This document shows, in pieces, positions 20,555-29,188 of a stretch of 64,000 nt of DNA. The stretch is from NCBI GenBank assembly GCA_017546025.1, contig JAFYYS010000023.1:1-64000 (forward strand). The letters run 5' to 3'. Under the pieces are notes generated by a model that saw nothing but the letters and a program-made list of their open reading frames with translations, was not told the DNA's origin and did no database searches. Position 1 is the stretch's first letter, and each line of letters starts with the position of its first letter. The position numbers and the translations under genes are program-made. Origin of the DNA: Lachnospiraceae bacterium. Lineage in GTDB: Bacteria; Bacillota; Clostridia; Lachnospirales; Lachnospiraceae.

Positions 20555-22858
20555 ATGACTGCCGTTTTACGGGCATCGTACGGGAAACTGATGAAAGAAG
20601 CGAAACGGAGAATAACGGCACTGCTTCTGGTCGTCCTGATGACGGCCTTATCGGCATGCGGCAAAAAGCCCGAACCGTCTCCGACGCCTGTTCCGACCGC
20701 AACCCCCACGCCGACGGCTGTGCCGACGGTTGTGCCGACACCCACGCCGGAGCCGCAGATCGGGCCGGCAGCTATAGCATTTTACAAAAACAGAACGGAT
20801 GAGAAGCTTCGCCGCCGCTTTGACGAAACATTCCGCGACCGGTGGGTAGCCGGAAGCGAGATTACACGGATTGAGTGCCTTGCGGGCACGGAAGCCGAAA
20901 TCGCCGACGACGGAAGAAGCTTTGAACAGATATTCAGCGATTTGTGGAATCAAAACCCCGGCAGCGATACATGCATGATTGCATACCGGGTGCAGATAGA
21001 GACGAAGGACGGCGTATACTTCAACGGGCTGATCAAAACCTCGGAGGATGCCGCTGAGATTAAGAATTACATCGGTGTTAATCTTTATGATTTGCAGGGC
21101 AGGGAGATTAAGACCTTTAAGAATGTCGGCATTCCCGCGTCCGTAAAGCTTACGGCAGGCACCGAAATCGCACAGGTGTTAAGCCCGGTCATCGTTACCG
21201 CATATGTCTATCATTCGGACGACCAGTTTGACGGTTTCGGCAATTATCACGGAAAGGTCAGCACCTCGGTTATGCTGTTCAATACGGACACCGAAGCGGA
21301 GGTCCGCGAAGCCTACCGGGATATGAGCTATACTACAACTGTAGAACAAAGCGACCCGGAAGAAAAAGCAACCGCCGTTACATATACGGCAACAGACAGC
21401 AGCGAGCGGGATGTATCTGCCATTTCGGACAGAGACCGCAACACCGGACTTGCCTATTCCGAAGGAAACAGCATTACCGTTACCGCGGAAAAGGAGATGG
21501 CCGGCATCTATCTGATCTGGGGCAACAAGACGCCGGGTTATACCGTTAAGGCCGGAGAGCAGGAAATCACCTGTGGGGCCGATGGTTTTTTACATGATTA
21601 CGTGGCATTTGAGACTCCGGTGAAGGAGTGTACGGTCACGATTCACGAAGAATGTATTTTATGCGATTTATATGCATATTCCGAAGGACGTCTGCCCGAT
21701 TCCGTTCAGGTTTGGAACGCGCCTTATGAGAATGCGGATATGCTCGTGTTTGCCGCGCATGCAAGTGACGAATCACTCTATTTCGGCGGCCCGCTGACAC
21801 TTTACGGCGCCGTTCTTAACAAGCGCGTGCAGGTTGTTTACCTGACCGACTATACCGGCTCTGATATCGCGGGCAGTGCGCGTGAGCACGAAAAGCTCGA
21901 CTGCCTGTGGGCGATGGGCATTCATACTTATCCGGTTAACATTGCCGCTGACCGCCTGCAGATCTCGACGGCGGGCCCAACGGAGCAGGACATGGCCGGC
22001 ATTTCGTATGAAGGCTTATGCCTTGCGGTTACCGAACAGATCCGCAGATTTAAGCCGCTTGTCGTCATTACACATGACGAGGGCGGAGAATACGGAAACG
22101 ATGCGCATGTCATTTTACACAGGGCAGTTACGGAAGCCGTGCAGAAGACGATGCTTGAGGATTATGATCCCGATTCCGCTTCGAAGTACGGCACCTGGGA
22201 CGTTCCGAAGACTTACATTCACCTGTACGGGGACAATACGATCCGCATGAACCTCCGTATCAGGGAAGCAAAACTGAATAACAAAACGATTCTCAATACC
22301 CTGCGCCAGGCATACGAAAAACATGTCTCGCAGCAGCATCTGTGGTTCTACGTTTCGGACAGCAACGACCCGGCAAACCAGGACTACAGCTGCGCTGATT
22401 TCGGGCTTTTCCGCACGACCGTCGGCAAGAACATCGGCGGTGACATGTTCGAGCATGTCCTGACCTACGACGAGCAGGCCGTGAAGCAGGAAAGAGAAGA
22501 ATATTACGCCGAGCTGACCAAAGAAGCGGAGCTTTCAAAGCAGGCAGAACTGACGAGGGCCGCGGAGGAAGCGGCCGAGAAGAAGCGCCGTCAGGAGCAG
22601 CAGGAAGAAGAGGAGCGCTTTGCGGCGGAGGACCTTGCCCGAGAGCAGAAGGCAAAGGACGAATTACGGAGAACCGTTTATACAATCATCGGCGTGATTG
22701 TCGGACTGATCGTGCTGTATTTCCTGGGCATTCTTTTGCTGAAGCTTACCCGCTTGAAACGGCGCAAAGACAGGAACAGAAGACTGCGCGAAAAGGCACA
22801 TGAGGAAAATGTGAAACACAGCGCCGAAGAGGGCGCCGAAGAGGAAGATTACCGGTAG
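20555..22858 (+). CDS. PIG-L-type deacetylase on a surface lipoprotein
   Basis: A 767-residue exported protein. A basic N-terminus and hydrophobic core end in a lipobox at Cys35 (TALSAC), followed by a Pro/Thr linker (~40-66). The region ~390-560 is PIG-L-like: AAHASDESLYFGG fits the AHPDDE metal motif with the HPD part altered to H-A-S-D, and THDEGGEYGNDAHVILHRAV supplies the later metal-binding histidines. PIG-L enzymes deacetylate GlcNAc-type sugars with zinc. A charged helix (~640-700) and a C-terminal membrane helix (~706-733) follow, so it may be anchored at both ends. An ACTACARCTGTAG motif lies in frame at 21332-21344. AAAGGAGGAGG precedes the ATG. Confidence 0.8.
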   Translation: MTAVLRASYGKLMKEAKRRITALLLVVLMTALSACGKKPEPSPTPVPTATPTPTAVPTVVPTPTPEPQIGPAAIAFYKNRTDEKLRRRFDETFRDRWVAGSEITRIECLAGTEAEIADDGRSFEQIFSDLWNQNPGSDTCMIAYRVQIETKDGVYFNGLIKTSEDAAEIKNYIGVNLYDLQGREIKTFKNVGIPASVKLTAGTEIAQVLSPVIVTAYVYHSDDQFDGFGNYHGKVSTSVMLFNTDTEAEVREAYRDMSYTTTVEQSDPEEKATAVTYTATDSSERDVSAISDRDRNTGLAYSEGNSITVTAEKEMAGIYLIWGNKTPGYTVKAGEQEITCGADGFLHDYVAFETPVKECTVTIHEECILCDLYAYSEGRLPDSVQVWNAPYENADMLVFAAHASDESLYFGGPLTLYGAVLNKRVQVVYLTDYTGSDIAGSAREHEKLDCLWAMGIHTYPVNIAADRLQISTAGPTEQDMAGISYEGLCLAVTEQIRRFKPLVVITHDEGGEYGNDAHVILHRAVTEAVQKTMLEDYDPDSASKYGTWDVPKTYIHLYGDNTIRMNLRIREAKLNNKTILNTLRQAYEKHVSQQHLWFYVSDSNDPANQDYSCADFGLFRTTVGKNIGGDMFEHVLTYDEQAVKQEREEYYAELTKEAELSKQAELTRAAEEAAEKKRRQEQQEEEERFAAEDLAREQKAKDELRRTVYTIIGVIVGLIVLYFLGILLLKLTRLKRRKDRNRRLREKAHEENVKHSAEEGAEEEDYR

Positions 22859-22972
22859 TATTTTTCGCAAAAAAGTACCTTCGCGGCGTAGGATTTTTCC
22901 GATATGTGAAAAATACGTGAAAATGAATAATTAGCCATTCGAAACGAGCCGATTTTTTGTCATTTTGTCAGA

Positions 22973-23001
22973 TTGCACTGAAAAAAAGTATATGGTAAGA
23001 T
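22973..23001 (+). promoter_or_regulatory. promoter of the dehydrogenase gene
   Basis: TTGCAC (22973-22978), 17 bp, TAAGAT (22996-23001). Confidence 0.6.
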
Positions 23002-23014
23002 TGTTTTTGACTGG

Positions 23015-23028
23015 GATTGTATACAATC
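23015..23028. promoter_or_regulatory. perfect palindrome GATTGTATACAATC, possible operator
   Basis: A 14-bp perfect palindrome lies just after the expected start site of the dehydrogenase mRNA. TTGTATACAA-type dyads are bound by several FadR-subfamily GntR repressors; the regulator here is not identified. Confidence 0.55.
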
Positions 23029-23085
23029 GGTCCCGTGTCACTCTCACACTATGAAGATGCATTTAGAAATCGGATCGGAGGAACT

Positions 23086-24030
23086 ATGAAAGTTACTATC
23101 ATCGGCGCCGGCAGCGTAGGTTCTACAATCGCTTTTACGCTTGCAACCACCGGAACATCTTCTGACATCGTTTTGATCGACGTAAACGAGGAGAAGGCCA
23201 AGGGCGAAGCCATGGACATCCTTCAGGGAAGCCCGTTCTTCGGCTCCATGTCCATCATTGCCGGAGATTATCCGGATGCAGCGGATTCCGACATCGTAAT
23301 CATTACTTCGGGTATCCCGAGAAGAGCAGGCCAGTCCAGACTGGAGCTCGCTCAGACCAATGTCAACATCATGAAGGATATCGCTTCCAAGATTACGAAG
23401 TATGCGCCTAAGGCTGTATACATCATCGTAAGCAATCCGGTTGATATCATGACGTACGCATTCCACAAGTTTTCCGGCATTCCGGAGAACCAGATCATCG
23501 GTTCCGGTACCATTCTGGATACCTCCCGTCTTCGTGCAAGACTTTCCGAGATCTACGATATCAGCCAGAGCAACGTACATGCTTACGTATTCGGTGAGCA
23601 CGGCGATTCCTCTTTCGTAACCTGGTCTCTGGCCAACATTTCCAACGTTCCGATTGATCAGTATAAGGAGCGCATCCACAACTCCGTGAAAGGCTTCCCG
23701 AAGCTGAACCGCGAAGAGGTTGAGGATTTTGTTAAGAAGTCCGGCGGAATCGTAATCAGCCGTAAGGGTGCAACCTACTACGCAATTGCGGTTTCCGTAG
23801 CATTCATCGTTAAGACCATCATCTCCGGCATGGATACCACGATGACGGTTTCCACCATGATGCACGGTGAGTACGGCATCGACGATGTATGCCTTTCCAC
23901 GCTTGCCATTGTCGGTAAGAACGGTATCGTAGGCAACGTTGAAACCCCTCTTAACGACGAAGAGATCGCGCTGCTTCGTAAGAGCGCGGACAACCTGAAA
24001 GAAGTTATCCGCAACATCGATCTCGCATAA
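23086..24030 (+). CDS. L-lactate/malate dehydrogenase family protein, possibly malate-specific
   Basis: A 314-residue NAD-dependent 2-hydroxyacid dehydrogenase. The Rossmann motif GAGSVGST is at residues 7-14 and the catalytic His sits in GEHGDSSF. In the mobile loop IPRRAGQSRLEL, position 102 of LDH numbering is Arg. Classical LDH has Gln there, and the Q102R change gives malate dehydrogenase activity in B. stearothermophilus LDH. Position 246 (KGATYY) is Thr, as in LDH, so the signature is mixed. Fumarase and malic enzyme follow, which favours oxaloacetate/malate as substrate. The ATG at 23086 has CGGAGG upstream; the longer frame from 23017 lacks a site. Confidence 0.85.
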   Translation: MKVTIIGAGSVGSTIAFTLATTGTSSDIVLIDVNEEKAKGEAMDILQGSPFFGSMSIIAGDYPDAADSDIVIITSGIPRRAGQSRLELAQTNVNIMKDIASKITKYAPKAVYIIVSNPVDIMTYAFHKFSGIPENQIIGSGTILDTSRLRARLSEIYDISQSNVHAYVFGEHGDSSFVTWSLANISNVPIDQYKERIHNSVKGFPKLNREEVEDFVKKSGGIVISRKGATYYAIAVSVAFIVKTIISGMDTTMTVSTMMHGEYGIDDVCLSTLAIVGKNGIVGNVETPLNDEEIALLRKSADNLKEVIRNIDLA

Positions 24031-24047
24031 TCGAATACAGGTTATCC

Positions 24048-24112
24048 GGAAGGCGCCGGCTGTGCCTTCCATACATCAGCGAGGAGACGGCACAGCCGCC
24101 TCCTTTCTATTT
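24048..24112 (+). terminator. two competing hairpins after the dehydrogenase gene
   Basis: GGAAGGC (24048-24054) pairs with GCCTTCC (24064-24070). Alternatively GGCTGTGCC (24058-24066) pairs with GGCACAGCC (24089-24097), and a GAGG...CCTC stem precedes a weak T tract. It could be a leaky terminator or attenuator before fumC. Confidence 0.5.
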
Positions 24113-24135
24113 TGAAAAGCGAATAAGGGAATACT

Positions 24136-25512
24136 ATGGATTACAGAATTGAACATGATTCCATGGGAGAGATGCAGGTTCCCGCAGATTGCTACTGGGG
24201 TGCCCAGACGGAGCGGAGCCGCAGAAACTTTCTGATTGGAGCGGGGATTGAAACAATGCCTGCCGAAATCGTCCGGGCATTTGCCGTATTGAAGAAGGCA
24301 GCGGCCGCAGCCAACAAAACGTTGCAGCCCGCGCGCATGACCGATGGCAAATGCGACGCCATCGCGAAGGCATGCGATGAAATTCTCGCCGGAAAGCTTG
24401 ATTCACATTTTCCGCTTGTCGTTTGGCAGACCGGAAGCGGCACGCAGTCGAACATGAATGTGAACGAAGTGATTGCAAACCGCGGAAACGAAATTGCGGG
24501 AGAGAAGCTGCTTCACCCGAATGACGACGTCAACATGTCGCAGTCGAGCAACGACACGTTCCCGACGGCGATGCATATCGCGGCTGTGACCGCAATCGAA
24601 ACGAAGCTGTTCCCGGCCATTGATGAGCTGGTTGCCGTATTCCGCCGTCTCGAAAAGGAGAACGAGGGAATCGTGAAGAGCGGACGGACGCATTTGCAGG
24701 ATGCCGTCCCGATCGCATTTTCCCAGGAAATCAGCGGCTGGCGATCAAGCCTTGAGCGTGACTGCGAGATGATTAAGCTTCTGCTGCAGTCACTGAAGAC
24801 GCTGGCGCTCGGCGGAACGGCTGTCGGAACGGGACTTAACGCGCCGAAGGGCTTTGCCGAAGCGGTTGCGGAGGAAGTTAGTAAGATTACCGGAACCGCC
24901 TATGTGACCGCGGAGAACAAATTCCACGCGCTCACCTCGAAGGACGAAATCGTGGCCGTGCACGGCGCCGTGAAGGCACTTGCAGCCGACATGATGAAAA
25001 TTGCAAACGACATCCGCTGGCTGGCGAGCGGACCGCGTGACGGGCTCGGAGAGATTACGATTCCCGCGAACGAACCCGGTTCCTCGATTATGCCCGGTAA
25101 GGTCAATCCGACGCAGTGTGAGGCTGTGACGATGGTTGCCGTTCAGGTCATCGGAAACGATACCGCAATCGGCATGGCGGCGAGCCAGGGCAACTTCGAA
25201 CTGAACGTGTTCATGCCCGTGATTGCATACAACTTCTTACAGTCGGTGAGACTGCTTGCGGAGGCGGCGGTGTCATTTACCAAAAACTGTGTGACCGGCA
25301 TTACTGCGAACCGTGAGAAGATGCATGACAACCTTTACAATTCGCTGATGCTCGTGACCGCGCTCAATCCGTACATCGGATATGAGAACGCCGCGAAGAC
25401 CGCGAAGAAAGCCTTTGCGGAGAATATCTCCTTAAAGGAAGCCTGTGTTTCGCTCGGTTTTTTGAGCGAAGAAGAGTTCGACCGTGTGTTTCATCCCGAA
25501 AACATGATTTGA
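24136..25512 (+). CDS. fumC: class II fumarate hydratase
   Basis: A 458-residue cytoplasmic enzyme interconverting fumarate and malate without an iron-sulfur cluster. Visible landmarks are TGSGTQSNMNVNEV, SSNDTFPTAMH, the catalytic GRTHLQDA (His186) and the superfamily signature GSSIMPGKVNP (~315-325), whose second Ser is on the catalytic loop. The length is normal. With the dehydrogenase upstream and malic enzyme downstream it forms a malate hub, plausibly the reductive branch to fumarate or malate dismutation. The ribosome site is weak (AAGGGA). Confidence 0.96.
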   Translation: MDYRIEHDSMGEMQVPADCYWGAQTERSRRNFLIGAGIETMPAEIVRAFAVLKKAAAAANKTLQPARMTDGKCDAIAKACDEILAGKLDSHFPLVVWQTGSGTQSNMNVNEVIANRGNEIAGEKLLHPNDDVNMSQSSNDTFPTAMHIAAVTAIETKLFPAIDELVAVFRRLEKENEGIVKSGRTHLQDAVPIAFSQEISGWRSSLERDCEMIKLLLQSLKTLALGGTAVGTGLNAPKGFAEAVAEEVSKITGTAYVTAENKFHALTSKDEIVAVHGAVKALAADMMKIANDIRWLASGPRDGLGEITIPANEPGSSIMPGKVNPTQCEAVTMVAVQVIGNDTAIGMAASQGNFELNVFMPVIAYNFLQSVRLLAEAAVSFTKNCVTGITANREKMHDNLYNSLMLVTALNPYIGYENAAKTAKKAFAENISLKEACVSLGFLSEEEFDRVFHPENMI

Positions 25513-25581
25513 ACACGGAACGTTCACAAAGAAAAAGTACATTAAAGCAAGGTGCTTGCTTAGAAAGAAAGGAATAAAACT

Positions 25582-26754
25582 ATGAATTACGCAGAAGAAT
25601 CCCTGAAGAAGCATTATGAGTGGAAAGGAAAGGTTGAGATGATCGTTCGTGCTCCCCTGGAGACGAAGGAAGACCTTTCTCTTGCATACACCCCCGGTGT
25701 TGCACAGCCCTGCCTTGAAATCCAGAAGAACGTTGACCTCAGCTATGATCTGACCCGCCGTTCCAACCTGGTTGCTGTTGTTACCGACGGTACCGCAGTA
25801 CTCGGTCTCGGTGATATCGGTCCCGAAGCCGGCATGCCTGTTATGGAAGGTAAGTGCGCACTGTTCAAGGCTTTCGGCGATGTAGATGCGATTCCGCTTT
25901 GCATCCGCAGCAAGGAAGTTGATGATATCGTTAATACCGTTAAGCTTCTTGCAGGTTCTTTCGGCGGCGTAAACCTTGAAGATATTTCCGCACCCCGCTG
26001 CTTCGAAATCGAGAGAAAGCTGAAGGAGTGCTGTGACATCCCGATCTTCCATGACGACCAGCACGGTACCGCTGTTGTTTGCCTTGCCGCTATGCTGAAC
26101 GCATTGAAGGTTGTTAACAAGAAGATTGATGAGATCCGCGTTGTAACGAGCGGTGCAGGTGCTGCCGGTATCGCCATCATCAAGCTCCTCATCTCGATGG
26201 GTCTTAAGGACGTTGTTATGTGCGACCGTAAGGGCGCTATCTATAAGGGCCGTGACGGTCTGAATGCCGAGAAGGAGATCATCGCCGAGATGACCAACCA
26301 GCAGATGCGTAAGGGCAGCCTTGAGGACGTTATCAAGGGTGCTGACGTATTCATCGGCGTATCCGCTCCGGGCTGCGTAACCCCTGAGATGGTTAAGAGC
26401 ATGGCAAAGGATCCGATCCTCTTCCCGATGGCTAACCCGACTCCCGAAATCATGCCCGACGAAGCTAAGGCAGCAGGTGCTGCAGTAGTCGGAACCGGCC
26501 GCAGCGATTTCCCGAACCAGATCAACAACGTACTTGCATTCCCGGGCATCTTCCGCGGTGCTTTGGACGTTCGTGCGAAGGACATCAACGACGAGATGAA
26601 GATTGCAGCTGCAAAGGCTATCGCAAGCTTCGTTACCGACGACAAGCTTTCCGCTGACTACATCATCCCGAGCGCTCTTGACAAGACCGTTGCACAGGCT
26701 GTTGCAAAGGCAGTTGCCAAGGCTGCAAGAGAAACCGGCGTAGCCCGTCTGTAA
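25582..26754 (+). CDS. NAD-type malic enzyme (short bacterial form)
   Basis: A 390-residue enzyme for oxidative decarboxylation of malate to pyruvate. Residues include the substrate-site LAYTPGVAQPC, VVTDGTAVLGLGDIG, the metal-site HDDQHGTAVV, and the nucleotide-binding GAGAAGIAI. It lacks the C-terminal phosphotransacetylase-like domain of long MaeB proteins, and the short form is typical of Firmicutes. Coenzyme preference (NAD or NADP) cannot be read safely. The leader contains a 7-bp hairpin, AAGCAAG/CTTGCTT (25545-25561). Confidence 0.94.
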   Translation: MNYAEESLKKHYEWKGKVEMIVRAPLETKEDLSLAYTPGVAQPCLEIQKNVDLSYDLTRRSNLVAVVTDGTAVLGLGDIGPEAGMPVMEGKCALFKAFGDVDAIPLCIRSKEVDDIVNTVKLLAGSFGGVNLEDISAPRCFEIERKLKECCDIPIFHDDQHGTAVVCLAAMLNALKVVNKKIDEIRVVTSGAGAAGIAIIKLLISMGLKDVVMCDRKGAIYKGRDGLNAEKEIIAEMTNQQMRKGSLEDVIKGADVFIGVSAPGCVTPEMVKSMAKDPILFPMANPTPEIMPDEAKAAGAAVVGTGRSDFPNQINNVLAFPGIFRGALDVRAKDINDEMKIAAAKAIASFVTDDKLSADYIIPSALDKTVAQAVAKAVAKAARETGVARL

Positions 26755-26771
26755 TAGTTGTATTTTCCGGA

Positions 26772-26804
26772 AAAGAGGCATCGGACATCTGCCCGGTGCC
26801 TTTT
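26772..26804 (+). terminator. intrinsic terminator after malic enzyme
   Basis: Stem 26776-26784 with 26793-26801 (one wobble) and T4. The next gene's ribosome site begins about 15 bases further on. Confidence 0.72.
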
Positions 26805-26829
26805 CGTTCCGTTTTATAAGGAGAACCCA

Positions 26830-27966
26830 ATGAAGAAATTTTTGTATCCGATTCTGGTTGTGGCCCTGGTACTTACGTGCCTGACCGCCTGCGGCGAGAA
26901 AAAAGGCAACAACTTTAACCAGGCAACGAATGGTGCCGAGACGACACCGACTACGGAGCCGAAAAAAGGCAGCGACCTTTATCATGATTGCGGCGGCGAG
27001 GTTGTGCTCTGCGATTATTCCAAGCTGACGAAGCCTGCCGAGTATCCCGGTGTCAGCGATGAAGAGCTTGAGAAAGAGTATCTGTCACAGATTGCCGAGG
27101 CTTTGGCTGATTATCCGAACTATGTCCGCGACGAGAGCCGTGACGGTACGGAAATCAAGGAAGGCGACGTGGTTAACATCGACTATGTCGGAAAGCTTGA
27201 CGGCGAAGCGTTTGCCGGCGGCAGCGACGAAGAGTTTGACCTGGAAATCGGTTCGGGTACTTTCATTGAGGACTTCGAGAACGGTCTGATCGGCAAAACG
27301 GTCGGCACCACGGTAGACGTTGACTGCAAGTTTCCCGATGACTATCACAGCGAGGACCTTGCCGGCAAGGCCGTCACATTTACCATCACGATTAACTATG
27401 TCGGCCAGAAGAAGGACGAGGCTGACGACGAGTATATCCGCCGCCTGAGCAGAGGCACCTATCAGTCCGGAGAAGACTACAAGAAAGAACTCCGGAGCAT
27501 GATGGAGGAGTCTGCGAAGAAGGAATATGAGGATAATCTTTATGAAGAAGTCCTCAAGGATATGATTGAGAATTCGGAATTTAAGACCATTCTTGACGAG
27601 GACGTTGCGTTCTATGAGAATGATATGAAGGCCTACTATGAGTCCTATGCGGCATACTACGGCATGGACGTTAAGGAGTTCGTAACGGAAGTCGGTTTCT
27701 CCAGCTATGACGCATTCCTTGCGAAGTGCCATGATGACGCCGTACAGTATGTAAAGGAATACATGGTGCTTGAGGCAATTGCGGCGAAGGAAGGCATCAC
27801 CGTTACCCCCGAAATCTTTAACGAGAGAGTGGAAGGCTATATGGCAAGCGCTTCCATGACCGACAAGGAGGCATTCATCGAGGAGTACTCGAACGAGTAC
27901 CTGAACTACTGCATCCTGAACGACCTGGCATTAGAGCTTCTTGTGGAAAATGCCAAGAAGAATTAA
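26830..27966 (+). CDS. trigger-factor-like FKBP-type peptidyl-prolyl isomerase lipoprotein
   Basis: A 378-residue exported foldase. Residues 1-20 are a signal peptide with the lipobox LTAC (Cys21). An FKBP-type domain follows (GDVVNIDYVGKLDGEAF, DLEIGSGTFIEDFENGLIG, ~115-190), and then a long acidic helical region like the C-terminal chaperone arms of trigger factor. The ribosome-binding N-terminal domain of true Tig is missing, so it works outside the cytoplasm. The ATG at 26830 follows AAGGAG; the upstream in-frame ATG lies inside the terminator region. No promoter fits between the hairpin at 26772 and the gene. Confidence 0.85.
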   Translation: MKKFLYPILVVALVLTCLTACGEKKGNNFNQATNGAETTPTTEPKKGSDLYHDCGGEVVLCDYSKLTKPAEYPGVSDEELEKEYLSQIAEALADYPNYVRDESRDGTEIKEGDVVNIDYVGKLDGEAFAGGSDEEFDLEIGSGTFIEDFENGLIGKTVGTTVDVDCKFPDDYHSEDLAGKAVTFTITINYVGQKKDEADDEYIRRLSRGTYQSGEDYKKELRSMMEESAKKEYEDNLYEEVLKDMIENSEFKTILDEDVAFYENDMKAYYESYAAYYGMDVKEFVTEVGFSSYDAFLAKCHDDAVQYVKEYMVLEAIAAKEGITVTPEIFNERVEGYMASASMTDKEAFIEEYSNEYLNYCILNDLALELLVENAKKN

Positions 27967-27988
27967 GTTTCCCGGAATATGATTTGCG

Positions 27989-28014
27989 GACGGCGCCTGC
28001 GGGCGCCGTCTTTT
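27989..28014 (+). terminator. hairpin with short T tract before the next gene
   Basis: A perfect 9-bp stem, 27989-27997 with 28002-28010, loop TGCG and T4. AAGGAG of the next gene begins directly after the T run. Confidence 0.65.
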
Positions 28015-28024
28015 AAGGAGAACC

Positions 28025-28666
28025 ATGAGCTTTCGATGGAAGAAAAAAGAAGTGCTGATCTGCTTTCTGGCGGTATTCGGGATGGGATTTTTCCTTTCCT
28101 TTCTCATCCTTTGTAACCTCGGAACCGACCCGGCAACCTTTATGAACCGCTCCGTTGCGGACTTTATCGGCATGAGCTTCGGAAACTGGCAGCTGATCAT
28201 CAATATCGTGATGCTTTCGATTGTGATTCTTTTGAAGCGTTCGCTGATCGGCTTCGGCACGGTGTTCAACATGGTGCTGATTGGGTATTACGCGGATTTC
28301 TTCTGCTGGCTTTTCCGAAAGACCATTCCTGCGGAAGCCTTTACCGATCCGCTGCCGAGATGGTGTATCTTCGGTGTGACGCTGTTCGGCTTCATCCTGA
28401 GCGCGGCCATTTATATCAATGCGGACATGGGCGTTTCGCCGTATGACGGGCTTCCGATCATCCTGACGGAGAAGATTACGGCGCGTGCGCCGAAAATTCC
28501 GCCGATGGTCATCAGAATTGCGTGGGACGGCTTTGCGATTGCCGTCGGAACGGTATTCGGCGGTACCCCGATCATCGGCATCATTTTAATGGCGCTGTTC
28601 CTCGGGCCTGCAATCACACTCGTCCGAAAAATCGGCGACCGGCTCCGCGAGAAGAAAAAGAAATAA
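28025..28666 (+). CDS. YczE/YyaS/YitT-family membrane protein
   Basis: A 213-residue protein with about five membrane helices. NLGTDPATF in the first half and INADMGVSPYDGLPI in the second are the repeated loop motifs of the YczE/YitT family, whose transport role is undefined. It ends in a basic KKKK tail. It lies 58 bp after the foldase gene, with a hairpin between them; readthrough is likely because there is no separate promoter. Confidence 0.8.
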   Translation: MSFRWKKKEVLICFLAVFGMGFFLSFLILCNLGTDPATFMNRSVADFIGMSFGNWQLIINIVMLSIVILLKRSLIGFGTVFNMVLIGYYADFFCWLFRKTIPAEAFTDPLPRWCIFGVTLFGFILSAAIYINADMGVSPYDGLPIILTEKITARAPKIPPMVIRIAWDGFAIAVGTVFGGTPIIGIILMALFLGPAITLVRKIGDRLREKKKK

Positions 28667-28682
28667 AAGAGACAGACAGAAA

Positions 28683-28718
28683 AAAAGGTCTTCCCCTGTG
28701 TTGAGGGGAAGACCTTTT
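28683..28718. terminator. strong bidirectional terminator
   Basis: A 14-bp perfect stem, 28683-28696 with 28705-28718, whose ends are A4 and T4. It separates the YczE-like gene from the converging ACT-domain gene. Confidence 0.92.
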
Positions 28719-28729
28719 CGGTTTTTATC

Positions 28730-29170
28730 CTACTGAATGGAATTGATCTCGGTCTGGGAGAATACGGAAATGCCGTTCTCCGAGAAAATCTTAAGACCGG
28801 CCTCACGGTCGGACAGACGGAAGATGATCAGAGCGTTGCTGCCTTCGCTGTAGTTGAAGGAGTACAGGTACTCGATGGAAATTCCGGCTGCGTCAAGGAG
28901 GCAGAGAATCTTGTTCAGTCCGCCGGCCTCATTGGGAACGCGTGCACAGATGACGTGGTTCTTTCTGGCGGAATACCCGTTGGCTTTCAGAAGCGCGAGG
29001 CATGCGTCGTTGTCCTTTTCCCGGACGATAAAACGTACCAAACCGAAGCCCGAAGTATCCGCGATGGACATCGCGAGAATGTCGATGCCGTTATCGGCAA
29101 GGAGCGTGGTCAGCTTGGAAAGCGTTCCTTTCATATTCTCAAGAAATACGGTGATCTGATGAATATACAT
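28730..29170 (-). CDS. tandem ACT-domain protein
   Basis: A 146-residue protein with two ACT domains (residues ~3-68 and ~72-138), and nothing else. MYIHQITVFLENMKGTLSKL and ICARVPNEAGGLNKIL are the starts of the two domains. ACT domains bind amino acids. Proteins of this type are commonly found beside phenylacetate-CoA ligase genes in anaerobes, as here, 18 bp downstream of paaK. It may sense an aromatic or branched amino acid; the ligand is not known. It shares the T-box-controlled transcript. Confidence 0.88.
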   Translation of the reverse strand: MYIHQITVFLENMKGTLSKLTTLLADNGIDILAMSIADTSGFGLVRFIVREKDNDACLALLKANGYSARKNHVICARVPNEAGGLNKILCLLDAAGISIEYLYSFNYSEGSNALIIFRLSDREAGLKIFSENGISVFSQTEINSIQ

Positions 29171-29188
29171 GGGTAACCTCCTTTATGT

